Assembly: GCA_039519185.1 (NCBI GenBank)
Contig: CM076847.1
Location: 86,338,360-86,402,359 of the forward strand
DNA: 64,000 nt
Direction: 5' to 3'
Origin: Astragalus membranaceus
Taxonomy: Eukaryota; Streptophyta; Magnoliopsida; Fabales; Fabaceae
Every line of letters starts with the position of its first letter. The first letter of the stretch is position 1. A program made the position numbers and the translations under genes. Shown here in pieces: positions 1-10,804 of this stretch. The notes under the pieces are model-generated. The model was not told the origin of the DNA. It worked only from the letters and a program-made list of their open reading frames with translations, and searched no databases.

Positions 1-1620
1 TCAAGTAGTACCTCAATGCTGTTTATTGACAACAAGGTTCAAGACGACTTCATCATGTGGTAAACAACCCATGCGAAGTGGTTCGTGAACGCTGCAAGGG
101 AAACTTCGTTATTCCAGTACAATACCAACATTGTTTTATAGAATAGTTTTCAAAATAAATGGGAAATCGCACTCAACTCTCAAAGATCTCTATAAATTTT
201 AAACCGTTGACAAGTAGATGAAAGACTCTTATAGCGAATAATTAAACGTGATATAGAGAGGATGCTATGTTAGGTAGGAATAATGTAGTTTTGAAAACAA
301 TGAAAATAGTTTTTTTTGTCATTTTCAATAATTTTAAAAAATATACTGAATTAGTTTTCTAATGGTTCGTAGTTTTATTAAAAATGAGTTTAAATTAAAC
401 AATGGCCTTTTCTAGCCAACACAACTTTGATAGTTCGTAAATGATGCACAAGCTAAAAAATATACAAACACAAACTTTACGCAAATCTTAACCCTTGCTT
501 GATAGTTCGTAAATGATGCCAGACAAAGTTTTTCTCCTCCTTCTTCTCCTTTCTTTACCTTCCACCAACACAACAACTCAAACTCCATTAGTGGTGGCTA
601 TGAATCTTTTAAATGGTTTGCCTAGCTCGGCCGTCATTTTCATCCCTATCTATCTCTCCTCTTCTCCCCCCACTCTCTCTCTCTCTCTCTCTTCTCTCTT
701 CTCTCTCTCTCTCTCTCTCTCAATTCAAACATTCTCCCACTAAAAATTGCAAGTTTTTAAGCTTTTTTCGGATAGCTCCGGCCACCCCTCACCGTCTAAG
801 GTCGTCATGCGTCGGTCTCATCCTCCTCTTCAAGATTGATCCTTGTTTTGAAGAAAAGAAACCCAAAACAGTAGATCTATAAACATAAACAATCACTCAT
901 CTCTTGTTTTTTGGCCACAAACTCGAATAAAAAATCTAACCACATATTTATAATCTTCTCATCGCCGAAAGACAAACCCTTCAACTTTTTTTAGCAATTT
1001 ACGCACTTTAATTGCTCCGACGATCACCGTGTTGGAATCGTTCCTTATCATGTCATGAGTGGCGGCACGATCAACGACGACAAAACACTGAAGAAAAAAA
1101 CATAGGACAGATGGAGAAGAGAGAAATGATTTGATATGGACAATATGTTTTATGATCACGGAGAACTAATTTCAATCCAACAATTATTTTAATGTCTTGA
1201 AATTTGTGTCACAAAATCTATGCTTATAGTTATTGCTATACACAAACTATTGAGTTTTTTTTAGATAAACAACTTTACTGAAGGGCACAAAGGGTGCACC
1301 AACTATTGAAGTTAGCACGGTGGAAGCCACTTATAAATGAAATATAGAAATGAAGTAAAGATTAGTTTTTTTTTGTTAGTCGAAAAAAGCGTAATGTCCA
1401 CTTATTCATAATTAAGATTACTTTATTAATTTGGTTAAAAAAATATTACTTTATTAATAATGTTGTCTGATTGAAAGCAAATTTAGATTTTAGTATTATC
1501 TTGACTATATATTTTTGGTTGACATTTATTTAAGAAAGACATATCCCGGAGAAAAAAAATCACTAAACGGATAAAATAATACTACAGTATAAAGTGATAA
1601 AGAATAAAGATAGTGGGATT
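1..1620. other. AT-rich intergenic DNA, no recognisable gene
   Basis: No open frame here resembles a known protein. Two things are visible: a 21-bp direct repeat (427-447 and 499-519) and a CT-rich microsatellite at about 672-722, which generates serine/leucine-rich spurious frames on the plus strand. The minus-strand frame at 959-1159 (66 codons) is unrecognised and has no promoter or splice context that I can support. Confidence 0.6.
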
Positions 1621-1865
1621 TAATTTAAGTGGTTTGGTATTTTCGGACACAATCATTCATATTACTACTACGCCAATCAGATTCCGACATGAAACCACTC
1701 CTTCTCTTCCCGCTCCGCCTCTTTAAAACCTATCTATCTTTCCAGCAGCACAATAAAAACCTTCAATGCCATCTCAAAATAACTAGCGCTGTCAATTTCA
1801 ACTTTTTTAACTAGCCGTGTTGCTGCAGATTCCACTTCTCTTCAGTATTTTTCGCAGAGAAAACT

Positions 1866-2947
1866 ATGAAAGCAATAGTTCTGGAGGTACGCGTGATTTC
1901 TTCTTTCGCTTCTTTTCGCTAAAATATTAATTCTATATATATATATATATATATATCTAGTACTCTGGAATGAAATTGCTTCCATTGTTTGCTCATCAAT
2001 GGGGGAATCGTCCTATTGGTTCAAATTATTGTGAATTCGTATACTATTTATCTGTTAGGTTTATTGATCTATATATGTGTGATTTTATTAATTTATTCAA
2101 TATGCATTGTTGCTGGACATATTAATGTTAAAAATTAAAACAGTACTCTAGCACATATAAATTACGATTGAATATTAGAAATCTGAAATTTTTGCTTACA
2201 ATGAATGTATCGCAGTAATGCACGATAATTTAAAAATTGTGCTTATGATGTTTATTTTTTTCCTTTTGATGTCATTATATATATTTTTGGTTAAATGAGC
2301 TTGTTGAAACTATATCTTACCAAAAAAAGATCATATATTTTTTTTTTTTGCGGTTTCATGTAATTTCTTACTTTATATAGCAAATTTCTGGTGTGTACAG
2401 TTCTCAATTTTGTTGGAGCTAGATGGGATTGGGAATGAATTAAATGAAATCATACTCTAGAAATTTTATCTTCAGGTAGAAATTTCAGGCTTTCCTATGT
2501 GATATACTTGATGCATTTTGCCTGTGTTAAAGAAACAATTCTTCCTTTTTTTTAATGCCAAACAATTCTTCCCTTGAACCCTATCTTGGTGGAGTTCTTT
2601 AAAGGATTTGAACCTTGGTTCAATAGGGGAGAATCACTTACCCTTTCCCTTCCCTTTTCTTTTGTTGCATTGGGTTGGAGACTTGGAGTTACCTAAGGTA
2701 TTCTTTAATATTCTTCTTTTGCTGTTAAAAAAACATTTCTGGTTGTTATGGTTTAAAAATTTCCATTTGCTGTGATTGATAGGATGTAAAGGTAAGGGAC
2801 ACGCCAGATGTTAGAAATAAAACAAAAGACAAAGGTAAGAAAATTACTACATGCATGTTATCTTCATTTGTTTCCTTAATGAATTGTATTTATCTATTTT
2901 TATCAGGAAGCATGTTAGTTATAAAATTAAATTTGAATCTCCAATAG
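1866..2947 (+). CDS. Weak candidate for a tiny three-exon gene, product unknown
   Basis: I do not recognise this product. An ATG at 1866 opens a seven-codon exon (MKAIVLE) followed by GT at 1887. A second exon-like block at 2783-2834 is flanked by AG and GTAAG and continues the frame (DVKVRDTPDVRNKTKDK). A third block from 2907 follows an AG and closes at TAG 2945-2947. Spliced this way it would encode only about 37 residues. The splice signals are good, but short exons like these arise by chance in AT-rich DNA. It could instead be the 5' end of a decayed gene or a non-coding transcript. Intron 1 contains an (AT)n run at about 1938-1956. Confidence 0.15.
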
Positions 2948-3085
2948 TGCAATACATATATCTCTATCATTTAAAAAAAAAAACTTATCTAATCATTATC
3001 CTGGATTCATAGGTTCGATTGTTCCTATGGAAATTATCTGTCAATCATGAAAAATATATGTGTATGTATGTATTTAGTGATATAA

Positions 3086-3444
3086 TGCTAGTTGCAAGTT
3101 AGTTATATAAGAAGTTAGTGTTCTCATAGGCTATATAAGTCTTCGTATCATCTTATTTACTCTTGATGAAAATCATTCATGCTTATCATCAACACAATTT
3201 TCATATTTTCACTTTCATTCTCTTCTTTCTCCTTATTGTGTAATATGATATCAGAGCAAATTTGATATCTACCTAATTATTGCGTTGTTCTCACTTTTTT
3301 CTTTCTTTTCATTTTTTCTCTTTTGTTTTTCATTAGATTCTTTTCTGCCTATTTTCAATCTTCTATGCTCATTATCAAGAGTACATAAGAAGACTTATAT
3401 AACCTATAAGAACAACTAACTTCTTAACTAGCTTGTAACTAACA
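3086..3444. repeat. Inverted-repeat (fold-back) element with LTR-like arms
   Basis: The left arm (about 3086-3170) and the reverse complement of 3361-3444 match with scattered mismatches; both share the GTTAGT, AAGAAGTTAG and TATATAAGTCTTC blocks. The arms begin TG and end CA like an LTR, and between them at 3247-3257 is GATATCAGAGC, close to the initiator-Met tRNA primer-binding motif of Copia elements. I read this as a rearranged Copia LTR end plus an inverted LTR piece. No clean target-site duplication was found. Confidence 0.45.
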
Positions 3445-3449
3445 TTATA

Positions 3450-4200
3450 TCTATAATAGTATGTTAAGATACTGCTGAATTAATATGGTAGAAAATGATG
3501 TAAGCTTATCCTTTTTATCATATCTTGTGAATACTTCTTTGGAAGATATACTCTTCAAAGATTGTTATTTGGTATATATTAGGAAGTACTGTGGAAGTGG
3601 TATTGGGTAAAGCTAATTAAGTGACTCTTGTCTCTTCTATGAATTAATGGATTATGAATCTCACTGATTGTATAGCTAGTTAGGATGTTGAATTTAGGGT
3701 GTTTGAGATTGTGTTGGTGGTTGCCTCAATTTCTATTCTTCCTTAGGTGCTGTGCTCCCATTTTGGAATGCCACCTTATTTGTGTTTGTATTGAGTTGAA
3801 GTTATGGGTCTGTAGGTCTTTATACTAATATTGTCTTCAATTTACTCAACTCATGAATCATGATTAACTAATACTAGTATGAGAGTTCATTACTCACATG
3901 AATTTCCAGACACAAAACCTGCATGAATCCTAATGCATGTTGGAATTGCTCTTGATTGGTCTCAATGGTTATAGGACAATAAGACCTAGCTAGTTAGAGA
4001 ACTGAACATATTTCCATGGCTATATTAAGGTTGTGTTAAGAGGTCTTATACTGTCTGTTCCTATAAGAAATTTGTAAAGTTCTATGATTGTATAAAGTTC
4101 TTTATGCTTGTAATATAAATAAAAGAAAAAGAGAATACAAAACCTAAACATGCCGTACCTTGAAAAGAGATGTTATAAAAAAGCCAAAAAAAAAACAGGA
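3450..4200. other. Gene-free AT-rich stretch downstream of the first ERF gene
   Basis: I see no frame or repeat of substance. This is the 3' flank of the minus-strand ERF gene and presumably holds its 3' UTR and polyadenylation signals near 4100-4240. Confidence 0.5.
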
Positions 4201-4241
4201 AAAAATGTTAAAACAAAATAATAATAATTACTTCAAAAAGT

Positions 4242-4844
4242 TTAATTGAAGTAGCTGGTGGTGGAACTGGTACTTTGCTCAGATTCAGATATGCTTAGAA
4301 GCTGCTCTAAATATTCAACTCCCAAATCCTCAAGCACCAACACATTATCTGCCTCTGATTCTTGTTTCTCTTTATTCTTTTTACCTTTTGATGACAACTT
4401 TCTTTGTATGCAGTTCCTCTCCTTTAGTGCAAGTGCTGGCGAACACCCTTGGCTGTAATCATATTGAATCTCTTGCAAAGATTCTTTGACCCTTTGTACA
4501 GGAAAATTAAGCACAGCATTATTGCCTCTCATGGAAAATGCAGCTTGGTCATAAGCTAAAGCAGCATCCTCTGCAGTATCAAAGGTTCCAAGCCACACCC
4601 TTTTACCATTCCTTGTTGTATCTCTTATCTCAGCTGCAAATTTTCCCCATGGCCTTTTCCTCACACCAATATATGACTTTTCCTTCTTATCAGAGTTTGG
4701 TTTTCCTTCAGTGGAGAAGTCAACCATGTCGAAGGAAAGTGAATCGTCATAAGTAGTAGGGTCAACAGAGTTTGAAGATGATTCGAACAGAATTTGTGAA
4801 TGCATTTCCAAATCTGCGTCGTAGAAAAAAGTGCTACTCATCAT
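4242..4844 (-). CDS. ERF1/ORA59-type ethylene-responsive transcription factor (copy A)
   Basis: This intronless 200-residue protein belongs to the AP2/ERF family, group IX (ERF1B-like). Proteins of this group are nuclear activators that bind GCC-box promoters in ethylene, jasmonate and defence responses. The AP2 domain spans about residues 58-115 (YIGVRKRPWGKFAAEIRD, then WLGTF and ALAYDQAAFSMRG); the Ala and Asp of the AAEIRD block fit the ERF rather than the DREB subfamily. An acidic N-terminal patch (DSLSFDMVDF, about 34-43) and a C-terminal EDLL-type activation motif (LEDLGVEYLEQLL, about 171-183) flank it, with a basic stretch (KLSSKGKKNK) between. The start is the first of two adjacent Met codons. 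Two close paralogues lie at 8411-9049 and 49682-50320 in the same orientation. Copy A has a shorter linker before the AP2 domain and lacks the MGSQ segment. It looks functional. Confidence 0.93.
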   Translation of the reverse strand: MMSSTFFYDADLEMHSQILFESSSNSVDPTTYDDSLSFDMVDFSTEGKPNSDKKEKSYIGVRKRPWGKFAAEIRDTTRNGKRVWLGTFDTAEDAALAYDQAAFSMRGNNAVLNFPVQRVKESLQEIQYDYSQGCSPALALKERNCIQRKLSSKGKKNKEKQESEADNVLVLEDLGVEYLEQLLSISESEQSTSSTTSYFN

Positions 4845-4911
4845 ATTAGGAAATTAACTCTTCTCTCTCACTTTGCTTCTTCTCTGTCTTAGTCCTCTCT
4901 GTCTTCCACTA

Positions 4912-4952
4912 TTGGCTATAATTTACGTTTGCATCAAACGCCAAACCCCACC
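4912..4952 (-). promoter_or_regulatory. Proximal promoter block conserved among the three ERF copies
   Basis: About 70-110 bp upstream of the copy A start codon, the minus strand reads GTGGGGTTTGGCGTTTG followed by an AAATTATAGCC segment. The same order of motifs occurs upstream of copies B and C. In copy A the TATA element is weaker (GTAAATTATAG) than the TATATAAA or TATAAA of the paralogues, which may mean lower or altered expression. Confidence 0.55.
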
Positions 4953-4989
4953 GTTGGAATTTGGATTATTTTAATGTGTAAATCTTATA

Positions 4990-6110
4990 GTAATGATAAT
5001 TTATTAAGAGGACCTAAATCTAATAAGGAAGTTGATGTTTAACACTTGTTTGTGGTCCAGATACAGATACGAGTCCGTGTCAAAATTATGAAAGACGATT
5101 TACTGATGTTATCTTTTGGATGAATTCATTTATAAAATAATAGGAGAACTGGGAGTACTATTTTGAGTAACCAGAGTTCTTTCGAGAGATGTTAAAAGTT
5201 ACTATTTGAACATCAAATTTTACTTGATAAAGTAATTGTCAATTTTCCATTAACAGCAATTTAATTGGAAAAACTTTGAATTTTTACTTTTCTTTGTCAC
5301 TAACTTGTGTGTGTAAGAAAGAAGTTCATAAGTAAGATGTTACCGTAATTTTTTTTTTCATAATTTTAATGAATATTGTTTATATAAACTAAAAAAGATT
5401 TCATGATGAAATTACAATACTATCTCAAAAAAGAAACTATAAAATCTCAGAAATATTTAAATAATAAAGAAAGCAAGCATATACGCCAAAAAAATGTCAC
5501 CTAGTTACCGAACTTAGTACCGACTTCACCTTATTCAGCAATTTATATTGTCAAAAACAAAAACAATTTATGAACGCCGTCACCATATTCAACAATTTTC
5601 GTGAAAAAAAAAAAAAGAACGCTATTGACACTAAGGGTGATTCTAAGGTGATGATGGATCAACTAAGTTCTTTATCAATAGGCCATTAAAATTGACCGTA
5701 ACATATAATATAAAACATCGTTAATGATTGAGATTTAATATTTGTTTCAATGTTAACCATTCATAAAATTTTACTTAATACTATCTTACAGTCAATTTTA
5801 GTAGTATTAAAAGCTTGATAAAAGCTTAATTAATTAATCCCTCACTGAAAGTAATATTAAAAGCTTGTTAGGCAATAATGGAACGGCCGCCTTGAAGCTT
5901 GATGGAAGTTGACTATGTCCCTACAGAGAATTTAGATCCAAACAAAGCACATGTCCCTACACCTCTGTGGGTCTCAGATGTCGCGCACGTCTAACACCAA
6001 TATGTAGCACTAGTATTTTTTTTGTTTTGTTGATAAGCTATAATACTAGTATATAATTTATACAAAGGGCCTTTGGGCCCTCTCTTTCACCAAAAAAAAA
6101 AAAAATACTA
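4990..6110. other. AT-rich intergenic DNA upstream of ERF copy A
   Basis: No coding frame of interest. A possible short MITE relic has imperfect 16-bp inverted arms at about 5685-5701 and 5787-5802, and a palindromic GGGCCTTTGGGCCC lies near 6067-6080. Neither is well supported as a named element. Confidence 0.4.
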
Positions 6111-6124
6111 GTATATAATTTTAT

Positions 6125-6511
6125 GGCTTTTTTTTTACCCCCTCTCCCCCCTTATACCCTATGTTATGTTTTATCCTCAAAATATCCCTCATTTTTTTAT
6201 CAAAATTTAAGTTGTAGCTGATTTTTTTTTAATTTCCAGAAACACCTCAAATGAGGATAATTTCGAAAGCCATTTTGATGAATTTGGCTTTCGGAATTAT
6301 CCTCCTATGTGATAATTTCGGAAAACTTAATCAAAATGGCTTCCGAAATTATCCTCCTAAGAGATAATTCCGGAAAACTTCATCAAAATGGCTTCCGGAA
6401 TTATCTCATAGGAGGATAATTCCGGAAGCCATTTTTTTGGAGTGGGGGTAAAATGGTCGGTTTGGTCAAAGTGGGGGTACAAGGGGGAAGAGAGGGGTAC
6501 AAAAAAAAGCC
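6125..6511. mobile_element. Mutator-like MITE with 9-bp target-site duplication
   Basis: The 387-bp element has terminal inverted repeats (GGCTTTTTTTTTACCCC at the left, its near complement at the right) and is flanked by the perfect 9-bp duplication TAATTTTAT (6116-6124 and 6512-6520), the size typical of Mutator-like transposition. The interior is itself built from short inverted and direct units (GATAATTTCGGAA, GGCTTCCGAAATTATCC and relatives, about 6255-6435), so the single strand could fold into a long hairpin. It encodes no protein and must depend on a transposase elsewhere. Confidence 0.75.
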
Positions 6512-6520
6512 TAATTTTAT

Positions 6521-8400
6521 TACTTGGTTTCCACCGAATACTTAGGTTGATACCAATTATTATCATTATAAAAAGATAAACATTATGTTTAGAGAAAATA
6601 ATGCATTAATTTACATAACTTAATAACATCAATTAATTAGATAATGGTTACATATATAGTTATATACACTAAAAGCTGACTCCCTCCCGTCTCTTTTATG
6701 AACAAAATTGGTCAATGATAATTAATGTATTTGATTCAATTTTTAGACCAAATATGTCGACTTTTAACCAACTGTTACACAAAATGTGCCCAAAATTTGG
6801 AGATTCAACTAGTGTCATTGTGTCGCCTCAACTGAGGTAACTAATCAATGAGAGAAACTTCATAAACATGAGACACACTAACATGCATGGTTTTTTCTTT
6901 CTAGCTACAATAAAAAACAACAATTATATATATATATATATTAGGGGATATACACCATTCTTAAAAATGTTATAGAAATTTACTATAAATTTGTGATAGT
7001 ACGTAGCATATTTACAAAAAAAAATCATAAAAATCATATATAAAAATATTAAAAAATTTTAGAAAAAGGTATTTACTTATGTTTATCCATCTTTGAATTA
7101 CAACAAATAGAATTAAAACCCCAATTTTGTCAAAAAAATAATAATAATTAAAACTCCAATAAGTGTGTTCCTGTTATAAAGAATGTGCACAAGAATTTAG
7201 AAGGTACAAGTAATGCCACCTCCACTAGTACTAAAGAACATGTATATATGTATATATGCCAATATTAGTATGATATGTGCTGTTCATTATATATATAATT
7301 TCAATATTAATTTTAAATTTGTAACCAATCATTATAATTTACAGTACATTTTACCAAATAATACACTACTTATATATCAAGCCTTTGTTTGTTTGTGATG
7401 GAAAAACGAAAGTTGAAGAAATGTAAAATTAAAATTTTTTTTTTGTTTGGCAAATGAAAAGAAAAAAGGAATAGAGAAAAATATGATGAAAATAGAATGT
7501 GGAAAATAAATTTCACCGAAAAGAGAGATCAAGATATTTTACTCTCATCAAGATTTGTTTTCCCTTCATATTTTATCTCGTATTTCGACCGCGTACCTAC
7601 GGTTAAGGCAAAACATCCTAGACAGTAGTGACATTTTTCCTTGACATTAACTAAGGCGAAAGAGACTAGGTAAAGAAGAAGCATCAAAACATATATACAA
7701 AGTTGTATGAACTATACAACTAAAAAGTGAAATTTGTGAAGGAATATGTGAAATCTGTCTCTAATGTTGCCACTAAATTTTGGCAACGAATAAAGTCTCT
7801 CCCATGGGATCCACGACTCACTAAGCTTGGTGCTTCGAACAAAGAAATCATGGCAATATTGAGAATTTCTATCTTATAGAAACATTTCACTTTTATTGAG
7901 AGAGTAATTTTGTAAATAATGTTAAGAGAATGCTTATAATTAATATATTTTTAATTTTAAGAGTATTATAAAAAGATATAAATGATTTGAAGAATTTGCC
8001 TAAGGCCTCCCAAACCCTCCTCCAATACATTTTGAGATCCTTCAAATTTGGGGGATTTGGTTTTACGAAGAAAAATAAACTCCCCATTGCAAATTCCTCC
8101 ACTTCACACATTGCAGATTTCAGAAAACATCATATATAGGATATTAGTACTAATACCTTAATTTTCGTCTCAAATGACATCTTTAACATCACATTATCAT
8201 CAAGAAAACACTATCTAATCCTAACTCTAGATATCACTATCCAAACTAAGCATATTACTCATATATACACAAGGTTTTGAAGAGCTTTTTATTACCAATG
8301 GAGATTGAGTCTAACAGAAAGAGGCTAGTGATCTCGTATAACGTGACTCATTAAGGATCTAATCTTCTATGAAGGAAAATAGTTACAACAAAATAATTAC
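6521..8400. other. AT-rich intergenic DNA between ERF copies A and B
   Basis: No gene is visible. At about 6679 there is CTCCCTCCCGTCTCTT, resembling the end of a Stowaway-type (Tc1/Mariner) MITE, but I could not find its partner end. Short (TA)n runs occur near 6925-6942. Predicted small frames at 7213-7398 and 7893-8111 show no family resemblance. Confidence 0.5.
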
Positions 8401-8410
8401 TGAAACAAGT

Positions 8411-9049
8411 TTACTTGGAGGAGCTTGTAGTTTGATCATCAGATATGCTTAGAAGCTGTTCTAAATATTCAACTCCCAAGTCCTCCAGCACCAACACATT
8501 TTGTACCTCCTCCGATTCTAATTTCCCTTTATTCTTTTTAGCTTTTGATGACAATTTTCTTTGGATGCAGTGTCTCTCCTTGAGTGCAAGTGCTGGTGAA
8601 GATCCATTCAGTTGATCATATTGAATCTCTTGTAAAGATTCTTTGACCTTTTGGAGAGGAAAATTGAGAACAGCATTAATGCCTCTCATGGAAAATGCAG
8701 CTTGGTCATAAGCTAAAGCAGCAGCCTCAGCAGTATCAAAGGTTCCAAGCCAAACCCTTTTTCCATTCCTCGTTGTATCTCTTATTTCTGCTGCAAATTT
8801 TCCCCATGGCCTTTTCCTAACTCCTATATATGATGACAACTCTTCATTCTTGTTCAGTTGCTTTGCCTCCTTTTTGGTTGGTGCCTCTGATTGTTGTGAT
8901 CCCATTGAGAAATCAACCATGTCGAATGATAGAGAATCATCATTAATAGGGTTATGAACACCATAGTTTGAATATGATTCAAACTGAGTTTCTGGTAGCT
9001 CCTGAAGCATTTCCCAATCTGGGTTCTGGAAGAAAAACCGACGACTCAT
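8411..9049 (-). CDS. ERF1/ORA59-type ethylene-responsive transcription factor (copy B)
   Basis: This intronless 212-residue paralogue of copy A probably also acts on GCC-box promoters in the nucleus. The N-terminus (DWEMLQELPE, then DSLSFDMVDFSMGSQ at about 38-52) is closer to copy C than to copy A. The AP2/ERF domain occupies about residues 74-131 and the EDLL-type activation motif about 189-200, preceded by the basic KLSSKAKKNKGK stretch. Relative to copy A it carries AEAAALAY instead of AEDAALAY, Ile after MRG, and a Ser in the NGSSPALAL segment where A and C have Cys. The frame is clean, with a conserved start region and a TATA box 50-55 bp upstream, so it is probably expressed. Confidence 0.93.
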   Translation of the reverse strand: MSRRFFFQNPDWEMLQELPETQFESYSNYGVHNPINDDSLSFDMVDFSMGSQQSEAPTKKEAKQLNKNEELSSYIGVRKRPWGKFAAEIRDTTRNGKRVWLGTFDTAEAAALAYDQAAFSMRGINAVLNFPLQKVKESLQEIQYDQLNGSSPALALKERHCIQRKLSSKAKKNKGKLESEEVQNVLVLEDLGVEYLEQLLSISDDQTTSSSK

Positions 9050-9087
9050 AACTAATTTATGTTGTTTACTTCTTGGTCTTCTACTTT

Positions 9088-9130
9088 TGGCTATAATTTA
9101 TATATTTCCCACAAACAGCCAAACCCCACG
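9088..9130 (-). promoter_or_regulatory. Proximal promoter and TATA box of ERF copy B
   Basis: On the minus strand the block shared with the other ERF copies (CGTGGGGTTTGGC) is followed by TATATAAATTATAGCC; the TATA core TATATAAA lies at 9097-9104, about 50 bp before the start codon. A short 5' UTR of about 20-30 nt is implied. Confidence 0.6.
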
Positions 9131-9253
9131 GCAGCAGGTTCATATTTAAATGCAAATTATTTGGATTATTCTAATGTAGAAATAGAAACCTTGATAATTA
9201 TTATTCTAAAAGAGAATCTAGATCTAAGTAGGAAGCTTTTATTTTATATGTAA

Positions 9254-10616
9254 ATTAATTGATAGTTCTAACTAAGGAGGAAGCCGATGTTATAAAATAT
9301 TAATCTTCTTCCTTCGGGACAACTCGGAGTACTTTCAGCTGATGGAATTCTTCTTTAAGATATCCTAAAACTAATATTGGACATATTTATAAGCAACAAC
9401 TTAATTTAGTTAGCCACCCTTCTAGATTTCGTGTTTGTAACATATCTGAATATTTGCGTTATCTAAAAGATTACTTTGGTTTGTTTGGCCCAAGAGAAAT
9501 ACGAAAAAAGAGGTAGGATAGAAAGAAAATAGTGAATTTCTCTTGTTTGATGGAGAAGAGAGAAAAAGTTTAGAAAAGTGGGGAAAAACTCATTGATTAG
9601 TAAAATTATTATTTTATCGTTATTATTTTGATATTTTAATTTTAAGTAAGAGTATTGTTATCTCTTGATTAATTAATTAATAATAGAATCTCCCTCTTCG
9701 ATCAAACAAAGGAGAGAGAATAATTTTCTCCTCTTTTTATTATCTTTCTCTTATACCATACAACCTATTATGAAAGTGATCTCAAAGCACTTAGAAGAGT
9801 ATCATTGACTACTACCTACTCCACTTGGTCTCTATTATGAGAAAATGAACTACTTTCATTGTAATTGAGAAAATTAATTAAGTATAATTAATTGTCTAGT
9901 TTTTATGTAAAAAAATAACCAAATTTATTAAATTAAATATTTTTAACTACTCAATAAATAAAAAGTATATATGGAATAATAATATTAAATATGAAAAAAA
10001 ATCATTTATAAAAGAGATCAAAAATCAAATTAATTTTTTTTGTCAAAAAAAGTCAAATTAATTGTTTTCCTTATAATAAAGATAAAAATAGTAATTGGAT
10101 AGGTGAATCGTATAAACAAGTAAAACAACGTATTATGAATCGAGCCAATATTTGCCTTTACCCAGGAGAGAGCATTCAAATGATTTTAATACATGAAATG
10201 AATCAACTTGCACTTAAATAATGCACCATGCTTGACCAGCATTAGGGTCTACTTTGGTCTTCGGTCTACAGAATTTCATTAGAACTTCTTCCTACAGCTT
10301 GCGAATTTTGAACAAATCATATTGTTTTCTTTTGGGAGTAAAATATATTCGTTTAATTATTCAACATATAAGCAATCCAGAATTACAATGTCTGAGATAC
10401 ATTCTAAAGTTTCCTTCATCAAAATTGTATCATAATTGACTAAAGTTAATTTTTGACAAAAAAAAACTAGATTACTAATTAGCTTTTCTTCTAGAGTGTG
10501 TTACCAAAAAAAAAAAGCTTTTCTTCTAGAGTGACAACACTTAAATGTGGATGTTCAAAATTGAATATATTACTAATAGTTGTGTTATACAATATATTTG
10601 TAATACATTTTCCTTA
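9254..10616. other. AT-rich intergenic DNA with degraded repeat traces
   Basis: I see no gene. A stretch near 9815-10022 begins and ends like a decayed Mariner-type MITE (TACTCCACTTGGTCTCTATTAT near the left, AAAAGAGATC near the right), weakly supported. A 17-bp unit (AGCTTTTCTTCTAGAGTG) is repeated at about 10481-10498 and 10516-10533. Confidence 0.4.
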
Positions 10617-10804
10617 AAAATTGAAGGGTAAAATATGTTTTTACTCCCTACAAAATTGGGACCTTCTAAGTTTGGTGCCTACATTAAGGAAATAGACGTT
10701 TTCGTCCCTAACTTATTTATTCGTTTTCATTATTAGTCTCTGCCGTTAATTGCTGCTGAGTGAACAAACAGAATGATGACGTGGCATCACCCAAGTGGCA
10801 TTTT

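Noticed and set aside
513..882. Overlapping plus-strand frames of 76 and 89 codons
   Set aside because: They are produced by the CT microsatellite at about 672-722 (serine/leucine runs) and show no protein family resemblance.
3086..3444. A standard intact LTR retrotransposon
   Set aside because: The arms are inverted rather than direct, the total is under 400 bp and no target-site duplication matches.
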